Positions 54,303 through 63,540 of a stretch of 64,000 nt of DNA are shown here, piece by piece. Made by a program: the position numbers and the translations under genes. The notes beneath the pieces were generated by a model that was given only the letters and a program-made list of their open reading frames with translations, did not search any database and was not told where the DNA came from. Location: positions 1 to 64,000 of the forward strand of contig JAHEZM010000014.1 of NCBI GenBank assembly GCA_023251075.1, in the 5' to 3' direction. Each line of letters opens with the position of its first letter. Position 1 is the stretch's first letter. Source of the DNA: Flavobacteriales bacterium (lineage in GTDB: Bacteria > Bacteroidota > Bacteroidia > Flavobacteriales_C > GCA-002722245).

Positions 54303-56150
54303 ATGAAGAATTTTCTTAAGGTTTTAAAATATGCAGGTGGGTATAAGAAGTACGCTTGGTTGGTGGTGCTTTTTAATATTTTATATGCTGTTTTTAATCT
54401 TTTGTCGTTCGCTTTTTTCGTTCCTATTCTCGATATACTTTTTAAAAAAGATAGTGTAAGTGACTTTAAAGCTTTTTTAGCTCCTAATCCTTACAATGGA
54501 ATAAATATCGACTTTTTACAATATGAAATGGAACAATGGACTTCACAAACAATTTTGAATGCAGAAAGTATTACAGTGGGTAAGTCGGAAGTACTCATCA
54601 TCATTGCTTCGATTATTGTAATCATTTTTTTACTGAAAAATGTAGCAAGATATTTTGCTATGTTTTTTTTGGCTCCTATCAGGAATGGTGTAATCAGAGA
54701 TTTCAGAAATCAAATGTTCCGCAAAGCTATGCATTTGCCTCTTTCGTTTTTTAGTGATGAGAAAAAAGGAGATATGATTTCTCGAATGACTTATGATGTG
54801 CAGGAAGTGGAATGGTCGATATTGGCATCCTTAGAAGCCATTTTTCGAGAACCACTGAGTATTGTTTTAGTAATTGGGTCGATGTTTTTTATTTCTCTAA
54901 AACTAACATTGTTTATGTTGTTGTTTACTCCTATATCGATTTTAGCCATTGCATTTTTAGGCAATAGTTTAAAAAGAACTTCATCTAAAGCTCAGGGTAA
55001 AATGGGCGACATTTTATCAAACATTGAAGAGATGCTTTCTGGTTTGAAAGTGATTAAGGCCTTTGGTGCTGAAAAATATACTTCTCAAAAATTCGAAGAT
55101 AATAATGAGCGATTTTTTCAATTGTCAACTCGATTATTCAGAAAGAGAGATTTAGCTTCTCCATTAAGTGAAGTGCTTGGAATGATTACTATCTCTTGTG
55201 TTTTATTAGTGGGTGGAATTTATTTTGTGTTCGAGGGGGAAATGAAAGGGGCAATTTTTCTCGGTTATATTTTCATGTTGTATCTGGCAATTGCTCCTAT
55301 AAAAAATATAGCGGGTGCCTATAATAACGTACAGAAAGGTGCCGCTGCAATTGATAGAATCGATAAAATTCTTCAGGCTGAAAATTCAATTACAGACAAA
55401 GATAAAACGCAAAAATTAGAAAGTTTTGGTGATTCAGTAGAATTTAAAAATGTTCATTTTGCATATGAGCAAACAGAAGTGCTGCACGACATCAATTTAA
55501 AAATTGCGAAAGGCAAATCTATTGCGTTGGTAGGGCATAGCGGTGGAGGTAAATCTACTTTGGCCGATTTGATTCCAAGGTTTTACGATGTTACCCAAGG
55601 TTCGATATTAATAGATGGAAAAGATATTCGCGATTGCAAAATTGCCGATGTGCGTTCTTTGATTGGTGTGGTAACACAAGAATCTATTTTATTTAATGAC
55701 AGTATTTTAAATAATATTTGTTTTGGTGGAGCCTTTACCAAAGAACAAGTAGTTGAAGCCGCAAAAATTGCCAATGCACATAGTTTTATCGAGGAACTTG
55801 CAGAGGGCTATGATACAGTGATAGGTGATAAAGGTGACAAACTTTCTGGCGGACAGCGTCAGCGTTTATGTATTGCCAGGGCAGTATTGAAAAATCCTCC
55901 TATTTTGATTTTAGATGAAGCTACTTCTGCTTTAGATACGGCCTCTGAAAAACTGGTACAAGAAGCTTTGCAAAAAGTAATGAGTCACCGTACTTCAGTA
56001 ATTATTGCTCATCGTTTAAGCACCATTCAACACGCGGATGAAATTATAGTATTGGATAAAGGAAAGATTGTAGAAAGAGGTACACACAATGATTTAATTT
56101 CTAAAGAAGGAATTTATTATCAGTTGTGTCAGATGCAAACCTTTCAGTAA
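54303..56150 (+). CDS. MsbA-like ABC exporter (fused permease and ATPase)
   Basis: A half-size exporter of 615 residues: six membrane helices in the first 340 residues and a nucleotide-binding domain with Walker A GHSGGGKST (411-419), signature LSGGQRQR (514-521), Walker B ILILDEATSALD and the H-loop IIAHRLST. It likely works as a homodimer, flipping lipid A core or another lipid across the inner membrane. The frame is open from 54273, but the Met at 54303 (MKNFLKVLKYAGGYKKY) is a family-like start. In Bacteroidota this gene commonly serves as msbA; substrate identity is inferred. Confidence 0.9.
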   Translation: MKNFLKVLKYAGGYKKYAWLVVLFNILYAVFNLLSFAFFVPILDILFKKDSVSDFKAFLAPNPYNGINIDFLQYEMEQWTSQTILNAESITVGKSEVLIIIASIIVIIFLLKNVARYFAMFFLAPIRNGVIRDFRNQMFRKAMHLPLSFFSDEKKGDMISRMTYDVQEVEWSILASLEAIFREPLSIVLVIGSMFFISLKLTLFMLLFTPISILAIAFLGNSLKRTSSKAQGKMGDILSNIEEMLSGLKVIKAFGAEKYTSQKFEDNNERFFQLSTRLFRKRDLASPLSEVLGMITISCVLLVGGIYFVFEGEMKGAIFLGYIFMLYLAIAPIKNIAGAYNNVQKGAAAIDRIDKILQAENSITDKDKTQKLESFGDSVEFKNVHFAYEQTEVLHDINLKIAKGKSIALVGHSGGGKSTLADLIPRFYDVTQGSILIDGKDIRDCKIADVRSLIGVVTQESILFNDSILNNICFGGAFTKEQVVEAAKIANAHSFIEELAEGYDTVIGDKGDKLSGGQRQRLCIARAVLKNPPILILDEATSALDTASEKLVQEALQKVMSHRTSVIIAHRLSTIQHADEIIVLDKGKIVERGTHNDLISKEGIYYQLCQMQTFQ

Positions 56151-56245
56151 GAAATCGAACTCTAGAGAAAGCTGATTCTTGTTAGTTTAGAAAATAAAAA
56201 ATAGAAATTTCTTTGCAAAATCCTTAGCAGCGTTAATTATTTGCC

Positions 56246-56253
56246 TACTTTTG
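56246..56253 (+). promoter_or_regulatory. Candidate -7 box for korAB
   Basis: TACTTTTG matches TAnnTTTG and lies 22 bases before the korA ATG at 56276. The -33 region is poor. The rest of the gap 56151-56275 shows nothing else. Confidence 0.45.
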
Positions 56254-56275
56254 CAGCCACTCATAAAAGAATCAA

Positions 56276-58123
56276 ATGACTGTTGTTAAAGAGATTAAAG
56301 AAGTTGTAACTATCCTTTTTGCCGGAGATTCCGGAGATGGTATTCAGCTTACAGGTGGTCAGTTTACTGATACTGCTGCTATGTTAGGAAACGATATAAG
56401 TACTTTCCCTAACTTTCCTGCTGAAATTCGCGCCCCAATAGGTACTGTTGCCGGTGTTTCGGGTTTTCAATTGAATTTTGGTAGCGTTGAAATTTTCACT
56501 CCCGGAGATCAGTGTGATGTTTTGGTGGTGATGAATGCTGCGGCCTTAAAGGTGAATTTAAAAAGCTTAAAACCAGGTGGAGTTATTATAGCGAATACAG
56601 CAGGTTTCGATAAAAAGAATTTGCGTTTGGCTAAAATGGACGAAGAATATACCATTCAAGCCGATAAAAAATTAGATGGATTTAAAGTTCATGAGGTAGA
56701 TGTTACTAAACTCACTCGTGAAACTTTGGAAAGTTCTGGTTTAGGTACTAAGGCGGTAGACCGTTCTAAGAACATGTTTGTTCTTGGGTTCTTGTATTGG
56801 ATCTATGATCGTCCGATGGACAATACCATCAACTTCATTGAATCTAAATTCAAAGGAAAACAAGATTTAATCGATACCAATATTAAAGTGATGAAAGCAG
56901 GTTACCATTATGGTGAAACCTGTGAAGCTTTCCCTACTCAAATTGAAGTTAAACCTGCCGATATTGAAAAAGGGGTTTATAGAAATGTAATCGGTAATCA
57001 GGCTGCAGCTATTGGTTTGATTGCAGCGGCAAATAAAGCAGGCTTAGATTTGTTCTATGGAACTTATCCTATCACACCTGCTTCTGATATTTTGCACACT
57101 TTATCTCGTCATAAAAATTTCAATGTAAAAACATATCAGGCAGAAGATGAAATTGCTGCCATTTGTTCGGCAATTGGTGCGTCTTATGGTGGTGCACTGG
57201 GTGTTACTGCTTCTTCCGGACCAGGTATTGCCTTGAAAGGAGAAGCTATTGGACTGGCGGTTTCTTTAGAATTGCCATTGGTAATTGTGAATGTACAGAG
57301 AGGCGGGCCCTCTACTGGTTTACCAACAAAAACTGAGCAGTCGGATTTATTACAAGCGATGTACGGTAGAAATGGTGAAGCGCCAGTACCTATTATTGCT
57401 GCACAATCTCCAACCGATTGCTTCGATGCTGTTTATGAAGCCTGTAAAATTGCGGTTGAACATGTTACTCCGGTTTTCTTTTTATCTGATGGATTTATTG
57501 CCAATGGTTCTGAACCTTGGAAAGTTTTATCTGAAGATCAATTGAGCGATATCACTGTGAAATTTGCTCCTCCTCGTGAAGAGAGTGATGCTGCTTTCCT
57601 TCCTTACCAAAGAGATGAAAAAGGATCTCGCCCATGGGCAATTCCTGGTACTAAAGGTTTAGCACATAGAATTGGTGGTATTGAAAAAGAAAACTTAACA
57701 GGAAATATTTCTTACGATCCGGATAATCACGAATTGATGACCCGTTTGCGTCAGGAAAAAGTAGATAATATTGCTAATTATTTACCAGAACAAAAATTAG
57801 ATAGCGGAAAAGAAGGCGATAAATTATTGGTATTAACCTGGGGATCTACTTATGGTGTGGTGAAAACTGCTGTCCAGGATTTGCAAAAAGAAGGTGTTTC
57901 TGTGGCTCATGCACATGTGCGTTACATGAATCCTCTACCAAAAAATTTAAGTGAGTTATTGAAGAAATTCGATAAGATATTAATGCCTGAAATGAATAAC
58001 GGACAATTTGTTAGAATCATTCGTGACAAGTTTTTAGTTCCGGCTATTCCATTCAATAAAATTCAAGGATTACCTTTTTATTCCAGAGAGATTAAAGCGA
58101 AAATTAAAGAGGTTTTAAATTAA
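56276..58123 (+). CDS. korA: 2-oxoacid:ferredoxin oxidoreductase, fused gamma-alpha subunit
   Basis: A 615-residue subunit in which the gamma domain (1-190; GDSGDGIQLTGGQFTDTAAM-type start, FPAEIRAPIGTVAGVSGFQ) is fused ahead of the alpha domain (GNQAAAIGLIAAANKAGLDL, YPITPASDILHTLS, TASSGPGIALKGE, VNVQRGGPSTGLPTKTEQSD). Together with the next gene it oxidises 2-oxoglutarate (or another 2-oxoacid) with ferredoxin and CoA. The fusion is typical of the Kor type. The start codon at 56276 is TTG-free ATG, with the promoter box just upstream. The beta subunit follows five bases later. Confidence 0.92.
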   Translation: MTVVKEIKEVVTILFAGDSGDGIQLTGGQFTDTAAMLGNDISTFPNFPAEIRAPIGTVAGVSGFQLNFGSVEIFTPGDQCDVLVVMNAAALKVNLKSLKPGGVIIANTAGFDKKNLRLAKMDEEYTIQADKKLDGFKVHEVDVTKLTRETLESSGLGTKAVDRSKNMFVLGFLYWIYDRPMDNTINFIESKFKGKQDLIDTNIKVMKAGYHYGETCEAFPTQIEVKPADIEKGVYRNVIGNQAAAIGLIAAANKAGLDLFYGTYPITPASDILHTLSRHKNFNVKTYQAEDEIAAICSAIGASYGGALGVTASSGPGIALKGEAIGLAVSLELPLVIVNVQRGGPSTGLPTKTEQSDLLQAMYGRNGEAPVPIIAAQSPTDCFDAVYEACKIAVEHVTPVFFLSDGFIANGSEPWKVLSEDQLSDITVKFAPPREESDAAFLPYQRDEKGSRPWAIPGTKGLAHRIGGIEKENLTGNISYDPDNHELMTRLRQEKVDNIANYLPEQKLDSGKEGDKLLVLTWGSTYGVVKTAVQDLQKEGVSVAHAHVRYMNPLPKNLSELLKKFDKILMPEMNNGQFVRIIRDKFLVPAIPFNKIQGLPFYSREIKAKIKEVLN

Positions 58124-58128
58124 AAGAT

Positions 58129-59154
58129 ATGTCAACAGAAGCGATCAAAGCAAAACCCAAAGCGCAAGATTACGCTACCGATCAAGATGTTAGATGGTGT
58201 CCTGGTTGTGGTGATTATTCTATCTTGAAGCAAGTACAAAGTGTATTTGCCGAGTTAGAAGTAGATAAAGACAATACTGTATTTATTTCTGGTATTGGCT
58301 GTTCTTCTCGCTTTCCATACTATATGAATACCTATGGAATGCATAGTATCCACGGTCGTGCTCCGGCTTTTGCCAGCGGATTGAAATCAATAAACCCTGA
58401 TTTAAACCTGTGGGTGATTACTGGTGATGGAGATTCATTGTCTATTGGAGGAAATCATTTTATTCATGCCTTAAGAAGAAATTTTAACTTGAATATTCTT
58501 TTGTTCAATAACCAGATTTATGGTTTAACAAAGGGGCAATATTCTCCTACCTCTGAAAAAGGAAAAGTTACTAAATCTACTCCGGTAGGTTCTGTAGATC
58601 ATCCTTTCAATCCATTGGCTTTGTCGATGGGCGCTGATAGTACTTTCGTGGCAAGAAGTATGGATAGAGATCCAAAGCATTTAAGAGCTGTTTTATTGCG
58701 TGCTCAGGAACACAAAGGAACGTCGTTGGTGGAAATTTATCAGAACTGTAATATATTCAACGATGGTGCTTTTTTCACTTTTACAGAGAAAGAAACCAAA
58801 GGCGAAACAGTTCTTTTTGCTGAGCAAGGAAAACCATTGGTTTTTGGAGCGAACAACGACAAAGGAATTAAACTCGATGGATTTACGCCAAGAGTAGTAA
58901 ATTTAAGTGAGGCTTCTGCAAACGAATTATGGATTCACGATGAAACCGATAGAGTAAAAGCAGGAATTTTAACTCGTTTCTTTGATGACCCTTCTAAAGA
59001 AGGAGCGTTACCTCGTCCGTTCGGGATTTTCTATGTAGAGCAAAGAAGCAATTATGAAACAGAAATGATTGCTCAGGTAAATAAAGCGGTTGCTGCTAAA
59101 AAAGCAAATCTGAATGATTTGTTGAGAGGTAGCAACACATGGGAAATTAAGTAA
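58129..59154 (+). CDS. korB: 2-oxoacid:ferredoxin oxidoreductase beta subunit
   Basis: The 341-residue TPP-binding subunit. Cysteines for a [4Fe-4S] cluster lie in WCPGCG (Cys24, Cys27), GIGCSS (Cys58) and NCNIFND (near 207). The TPP motif is GDGDSLSIGGNHFIHALRRN (from residue 99). The HGRAPAFASGLK segment is typical of KorB. With the fused KorA it forms a two-subunit enzyme; in aerobic flavobacteria it can stand in for, or supplement, the 2-oxoglutarate dehydrogenase. Operon with korA. Confidence 0.94.
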   Translation: MSTEAIKAKPKAQDYATDQDVRWCPGCGDYSILKQVQSVFAELEVDKDNTVFISGIGCSSRFPYYMNTYGMHSIHGRAPAFASGLKSINPDLNLWVITGDGDSLSIGGNHFIHALRRNFNLNILLFNNQIYGLTKGQYSPTSEKGKVTKSTPVGSVDHPFNPLALSMGADSTFVARSMDRDPKHLRAVLLRAQEHKGTSLVEIYQNCNIFNDGAFFTFTEKETKGETVLFAEQGKPLVFGANNDKGIKLDGFTPRVVNLSEASANELWIHDETDRVKAGILTRFFDDPSKEGALPRPFGIFYVEQRSNYETEMIAQVNKAVAAKKANLNDLLRGSNTWEIK

Positions 59155-59199
59155 ACTTTGGTATAATATTTTCGTATAGGTAGCCTAAATCTCTATTTT

Positions 59200-60201
59200 A
59201 TGCGAAAATATTTTTACTCTTTTCTCTTTCTTTTTTTAGCGAAATTTTCTTTCGCTCAAACAGCAGAAAAATTTGAATTATCTCCGCAGATGAAGGAAAC
59301 TTTTGTGTATATGACACGAACGTTTTTTGTTCCTGTTCAGGCCTATGAGGGCGAAGATCAACTGGCTGGTGTGTATCCTTTCAAAATAGCTAACGGACCC
59401 GTTAATGATGCAGATCTTGAGGCAGCATTGCTGAATTTTAAAAACTCTATTCAATTGGATTCAACTATTTCCAGTTATTCTTATGGGGATAGTGATGGTA
59501 ACGATTTTGATTTTATTAAAATGGAATTGGACGGCAGGTATGATGGGGCCGTGCCTGTGAATAGAGAAGGAGATGGTTTGCAAAATAATCTGGTAATGTA
59601 TGATGCATCAGGAAAAAGTTTAATGCACGCAAAAAATGATTTACTGAAGTTCTATCAGTTTAAAGGATATCCGTTCACAACGGTAGATCAATATAGCGGT
59701 GTATACAATGAAGTTTTAATGTTGAAGGAAGCACCTAAAGGAGATGTGGTGGTAAAAGGAACAATGAAGTTTAATTATCCTTCTATTGTTCATTCTATGG
59801 AATTCACGAAAGCTGATATAGGAAAAACCAAAGAATTAAATGGGGTAAAGGCAACCTTATTATCGATGGAAAATCGACAGGCAATTATTCGTTGGGATAG
59901 AGGAAATACAGAGTCGTTCAACATGGCTTTCTTAAATAAAAATGATCTTAGATTTAACGGTTATTCTTCTTCCACTACCGATCCTTGGATTTATGATCAG
60001 GTGATAGCGAAAAATGCAATGGAAGATTCTGCAAAAATCGCCGAAATTATAGATAGATATCAAGCCACATTGGACTATGAAGGTCCTAAAGTTGCGAAAT
60101 ATACTATTTCAGGTGAGCTGAATAAAATGATATTCTATTACTATTCACAAGAGACTAAAACGAAAGAAATTTTATTTGAATTGAAGACGAAAATCAACTA
60201 A
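59200..60201 (+). CDS. Exported protein of unknown function
   Basis: A 333-residue protein with a signal peptide (MRKYFYSFLFLFLAKFSFA before Gln). The mature part is rich in short beta segments (YDGAVPVNREGDGLQNNLVM seen as GAVPVNREGDG then NLVMYDASGKS; VVVKGTMKFNYPSIVHSMEF) and has no Cys. No family recognised. It may be transcribed with or after korAB (46-base gap); a near-consensus TATTTTCG lies at 59167-59174. Its last eight bases overlap the end of the convergent wecB. Confidence 0.7.
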   Translation: MRKYFYSFLFLFLAKFSFAQTAEKFELSPQMKETFVYMTRTFFVPVQAYEGEDQLAGVYPFKIANGPVNDADLEAALLNFKNSIQLDSTISSYSYGDSDGNDFDFIKMELDGRYDGAVPVNREGDGLQNNLVMYDASGKSLMHAKNDLLKFYQFKGYPFTTVDQYSGVYNEVLMLKEAPKGDVVVKGTMKFNYPSIVHSMEFTKADIGKTKELNGVKATLLSMENRQAIIRWDRGNTESFNMAFLNKNDLRFNGYSSSTTDPWIYDQVIAKNAMEDSAKIAEIIDRYQATLDYEGPKVAKYTISGELNKMIFYYYSQETKTKEILFELKTKIN

Positions 60202-61303
60202 GGATTATTTTCACAACCTGTGCTGAAGTAGTTCCATCTCCGTATGGATTTACAGCATTAGCAACACTCGCGTAGTATTCTTTATTGTCGACTAATTTAA
60301 TTGTTTCATCAACAATTTTTTTAGTATTTGTGCCTACTAATTTTGCGGTTCCTGCATCCACACCTTCGCTTCTTTCTGTTACTTCTCTCAGCACTAGTAC
60401 TGGTTTCCCTAAACTAGGAGCCTCCTCTTGAATACCTCCGGAGTCGGTAAGGACTAAATATGATTTATTCAACAACCAGATAAGGTATGGATAATCTAAA
60501 GGTGCAATTAGCTTGATGTTTTTTTCTGTAAGATATTTATGTGCGTTTTCTTTTATATTAGGATTTAAGTGAACTGGGTAAACGATTTCCATTTCGGGAT
60601 ATCTTTTAGCAATTTGATTTATTGCATCACAAATATGTTGGAATGGCTCTCCAAAGCTCTCTCTGCGATGACAGGTTAAAAGAATTATTTTTTTACTAAA
60701 ATCTATTCCAGAAAAATGCTTATGAAAAACACTTTGATCCAATGATTCTACTTTTTTGATACCTTCTAATAGGGCGTCGATCACAGTATTTCCTACAACG
60801 TAAATGTTTTTTGATATGCCTTCTGATTTAAGGTTTTCTGCTGCTTTTGGAGTAGGGCAGAAATGATAATCCGACATTCTTGTAGTTAGAATTCTATTCA
60901 TTTCTTCAGGGAAGGGCGAATAGATATCACCGCTTCTTAATCCCGCTTCGATATGTACTACTTTTATTTTCTGATAAAATGCAGCGAGTGCTCCAGCCAT
61001 TACTGTAGAGGTATCACCTTGAACAAAAACATAATCGAAATGCTCTTTCAGTAATATTTCATCTGTAATTTTTTTAATTAAATCTGCAGTAAGCTTTGGA
61101 AGAGTTTGTCCGGGCGACATTATATTTAAATCGTAGTCGGGTTTAATTTCAAAAAAGTGTAAAACCTGATCGAGCATTTCTCTGTGTTGAGCAGTTACTC
61201 CTACTTTTACTGAGCATTTATTACTTTTTTTAAACTCAGAAATTAATGGAGCAAGTTTAATAGCTTCAGGTCTTGTTCCGAATAGAAATAAAATATTTAT
61301 CAT
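60194..61303 (-). CDS. wecB: UDP-N-acetylglucosamine 2-epimerase (non-hydrolysing)
   Basis: A 369-residue epimerase that makes UDP-ManNAc for surface polysaccharide. Motifs: FGTRPEAIKLAPLI at the N-terminus, TAQHREMLDQVL, VQGDTSTVMAGALAAF, VHIEAGLRSGD, PFPEEMNR, LLTCHRRESFG and SGGIQEEAPSLGKPVLVLRE (20 or fewer each). Complete and intact. Its start shares one base with the stop of the GT39-like gene (TAATG), so the sugar genes are translationally coupled. Confidence 0.95.
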   Translation of the reverse strand: MINILFLFGTRPEAIKLAPLISEFKKSNKCSVKVGVTAQHREMLDQVLHFFEIKPDYDLNIMSPGQTLPKLTADLIKKITDEILLKEHFDYVFVQGDTSTVMAGALAAFYQKIKVVHIEAGLRSGDIYSPFPEEMNRILTTRMSDYHFCPTPKAAENLKSEGISKNIYVVGNTVIDALLEGIKKVESLDQSVFHKHFSGIDFSKKIILLTCHRRESFGEPFQHICDAINQIAKRYPEMEIVYPVHLNPNIKENAHKYLTEKNIKLIAPLDYPYLIWLLNKSYLVLTDSGGIQEEAPSLGKPVLVLREVTERSEGVDAGTAKLVGTNTKKIVDETIKLVDNKEYYASVANAVNPYGDGTTSAQVVKIILS

Positions 61304-62766
61304 TAGTATCTAAGATCTTTTACATTGAAAGAAACCGAAGAACCATTTTTTATTAGCTCAATAAATTCACTTTCAGTGGAGTTAATTTTAAAGGTATAAT
61401 TTTTTTCCTTTGGAAGGTACAGACTGAGCATTTGAGCATCTTCCCATTTCGGACAAACAATTTCTAAAGTATTTCCTTCTTCGATTGATTGAGCTATTTC
61501 TAGGTATGGATTGGGTTCTCTTTTTTTAGGTAGATCCTGGTAAAAACCTGCCAGAGAATAGGAGGAAATACAAAGTTGGATAGCAATAATTCCATATCCT
61601 ATTTTAGAATGTTTTTGGGAAATGTAAAGCAAAGAAATACCTAATAATAAAATAGCGTGGGGTGCTGCAAAATTAGCGTACAAGGGCTGAAATGATATAG
61701 TGTGTCCACTGTTGATCGCAAGAAAAGTAGCAAACAATGTTTGGGTAAACATTATAACCGATAAGAAAATTATTGTTTTTTTATGTTCCTTATTTTTCCA
61801 AAATGAAAATACAATCAACGCTAGCGGAAGTAGTAGCAATATCATAATTTGCCTGATTCTAAAAAAACTTTGTAGTCCATTTCCGAATTCATACAACCAT
61901 ACTTGAATCATTCCTGTAATCCAATTTCCAATAGTAAAAGGCATAACAAAAGTGTTATCTCCTGGTTTATAGCTTGCGGCCATTTCAGCATAAACAGCAG
62001 TTTGAAAACTCATTATTTTAAGTCCTTCTGTTCCTCCATTAAACATCCAAAGTGCGAAAATACCCAGGGCACAAATTCCACCGAATGAAAAGTACATCCA
62101 CGATTTTATGTCACGTATAAAAAGCAAAGCTAAAATGGCATGAGCAATGAACATATAAGCGGTTAGATAATGAGTTAACAGTGAGCATCCGCAAAATAAG
62201 CCGTACAACAAAATTGCACCAACATTTACCGATCGGTTTTTCTTGATGAACAATTCATAAAAAAGAAAAGTTGCTGCTGAGGTAAAAAATACTGCCATTG
62301 AGTACGACCTGGCTTCATCTGCGTATGTTACAGAGAGAGGATTCACGCAAAGCAATAGTAAGACGATAAGAGCCAATTTGTATTCGAAATGTTTTAGGGT
62401 AAAAAGAAAAATCAGTAATAAACTGAGCATTGAAAAGACTACCGATAATGACCTTACAGCAGTATCGGTAGTGCCAAATAATTCAACCCAAAAATGTAAG
62501 GTGAGGTTGTATAAGATAGAATTTCCATTATCATCTATAGAGGCCTGAATTACATTGGTCAAAGTATTTTTATCATGAAATTGGGAGAGAGAAACTACAC
62601 TATCCTGAAATGTAGGGTTACTGTATTTAATTCCTTGTGATACCAATACAGATGTTTTTTCATCGAACCAGATACTGTGTGTATCGATGCTAACCACACG
62701 TAAGATAAGTGCTAAAAAGAAAGAGAAAATAGCGAATGCCTTTTGGGCATTATTTAGAGCTGGCAT
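61303..62766 (-). CDS. GT39/ArnT-like multi-helix membrane glycosyltransferase
   Basis: A polytopic protein of 487 residues (ten or more predicted helices) with the family N-terminal periplasmic motif HSIWFDEKTSVLVSQG (acidic pair after a membrane segment), the FVELFGTTDTAVRSLSV loop seen as FGTTDTAVRSLSV, and PLSVTYADEARSYSM. These are features of PMT/ArnT-like enzymes that use polyprenyl-phosphate sugars. The C-terminal 70 residues are soluble. Met at 62766 (MPALNNAQK) is chosen over 62775; either overlaps the end of the GT2 gene by 17-26 bases. Confidence 0.83.
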   Translation of the reverse strand: MPALNNAQKAFAIFSFFLALILRVVSIDTHSIWFDEKTSVLVSQGIKYSNPTFQDSVVSLSQFHDKNTLTNVIQASIDDNGNSILYNLTLHFWVELFGTTDTAVRSLSVVFSMLSLLLIFLFTLKHFEYKLALIVLLLLCVNPLSVTYADEARSYSMAVFFTSAATFLFYELFIKKNRSVNVGAILLYGLFCGCSLLTHYLTAYMFIAHAILALLFIRDIKSWMYFSFGGICALGIFALWMFNGGTEGLKIMSFQTAVYAEMAASYKPGDNTFVMPFTIGNWITGMIQVWLYEFGNGLQSFFRIRQIMILLLLPLALIVFSFWKNKEHKKTIIFLSVIMFTQTLFATFLAINSGHTISFQPLYANFAAPHAILLLGISLLYISQKHSKIGYGIIAIQLCISSYSLAGFYQDLPKKREPNPYLEIAQSIEEGNTLEIVCPKWEDAQMLSLYLPKEKNYTFKINSTESEFIELIKNGSSVSFNVKDLRY

Positions 62767-63496
62767 GTTTAGCAATCAGTTTCAAAGTTTGTTTGATGGT
62801 GCGGGAAACATTCATTTTACTGTCGCCAATTTTTCTGTCGTAGCGCAAAATCATCGGCATTTCATGAATAATAGCTCCTGTTTTCCCCATTTTTATAATG
62901 ATCTCTGCCATGCAGGCAAAACCTTGTTCTTCAATTAATTTGTCTCCATATTTAGCGTTCGCTCTATTCAGCATCTCTACTTTATAGGCCCGGAAACCAC
63001 AAGTAAAATCCCGAACACCTTTGATGGGTATAAATAGTCGGAACATCATTCCTGCAGCCCAACCAGTAAATTTTCTAAAACTGGTGAGTCCGTACACACG
63101 TGAATCTGGTTGAAAACGAGAGGCAATAACAACATCGCTCCCTTCATTTACTTGTTTAATCATTCTTTCAATCAACATAGGGTTGTGACTATCATCACCG
63201 TCCATTGCCACCACAATATCATTATCACCTGATCCTTCAGCTCCTTTTTTCAAGCCTTCACGCATAGCATTTGCTAATCCTTTATTTGGCTGAACATCAA
63301 CCACTACTTTCGATATGGTCATTTGAAAGTCGTTCGCAACTCCAACAGTGTTATCTTTACTGCCATCATTAACAATAACAACACCCATATCAATATATGG
63401 CATTTGTGCAGCTAATCCTTCAATACGGGTTAATAGCTTTGGAAGATTTTGTTCTTCGTTATAACAAGGAAGTAAAATTCTGACTTTTTGCTTCAT
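62750..63496 (-). CDS. Family 2 glycosyltransferase (polyprenyl-phosphate mannosyltransferase-like)
   Basis: A 248-residue soluble or peripheral GT2 enzyme: LPCYNEEQNLPKLL, VVIVNDGSKDNT and the metal-binding VVAMDGDDSHNP. The later DFTCGFRAYKVEMLNRA and LRYDRKIGDSKMNV segments resemble DPM1/Alg5-type polyprenyl-phosphate sugar synthases. Such enzymes make the lipid-linked sugar donor that GT39-type enzymes use, and the GT39-like gene lies directly downstream, which suggests a donor-transferase pair. Confidence 0.88.
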   Translation of the reverse strand: MKQKVRILLPCYNEEQNLPKLLTRIEGLAAQMPYIDMGVVIVNDGSKDNTVGVANDFQMTISKVVVDVQPNKGLANAMREGLKKGAEGSGDNDIVVAMDGDDSHNPMLIERMIKQVNEGSDVVIASRFQPDSRVYGLTSFRKFTGWAAGMMFRLFIPIKGVRDFTCGFRAYKVEMLNRANAKYGDKLIEEQGFACMAEIIIKMGKTGAIIHEMPMILRYDRKIGDSKMNVSRTIKQTLKLIAKHASSK

Positions 63497-63540
63497 GACT
63501 CTTTTTTGTTGGTCGTAAAGATAAAAAAGAACTCGACATT

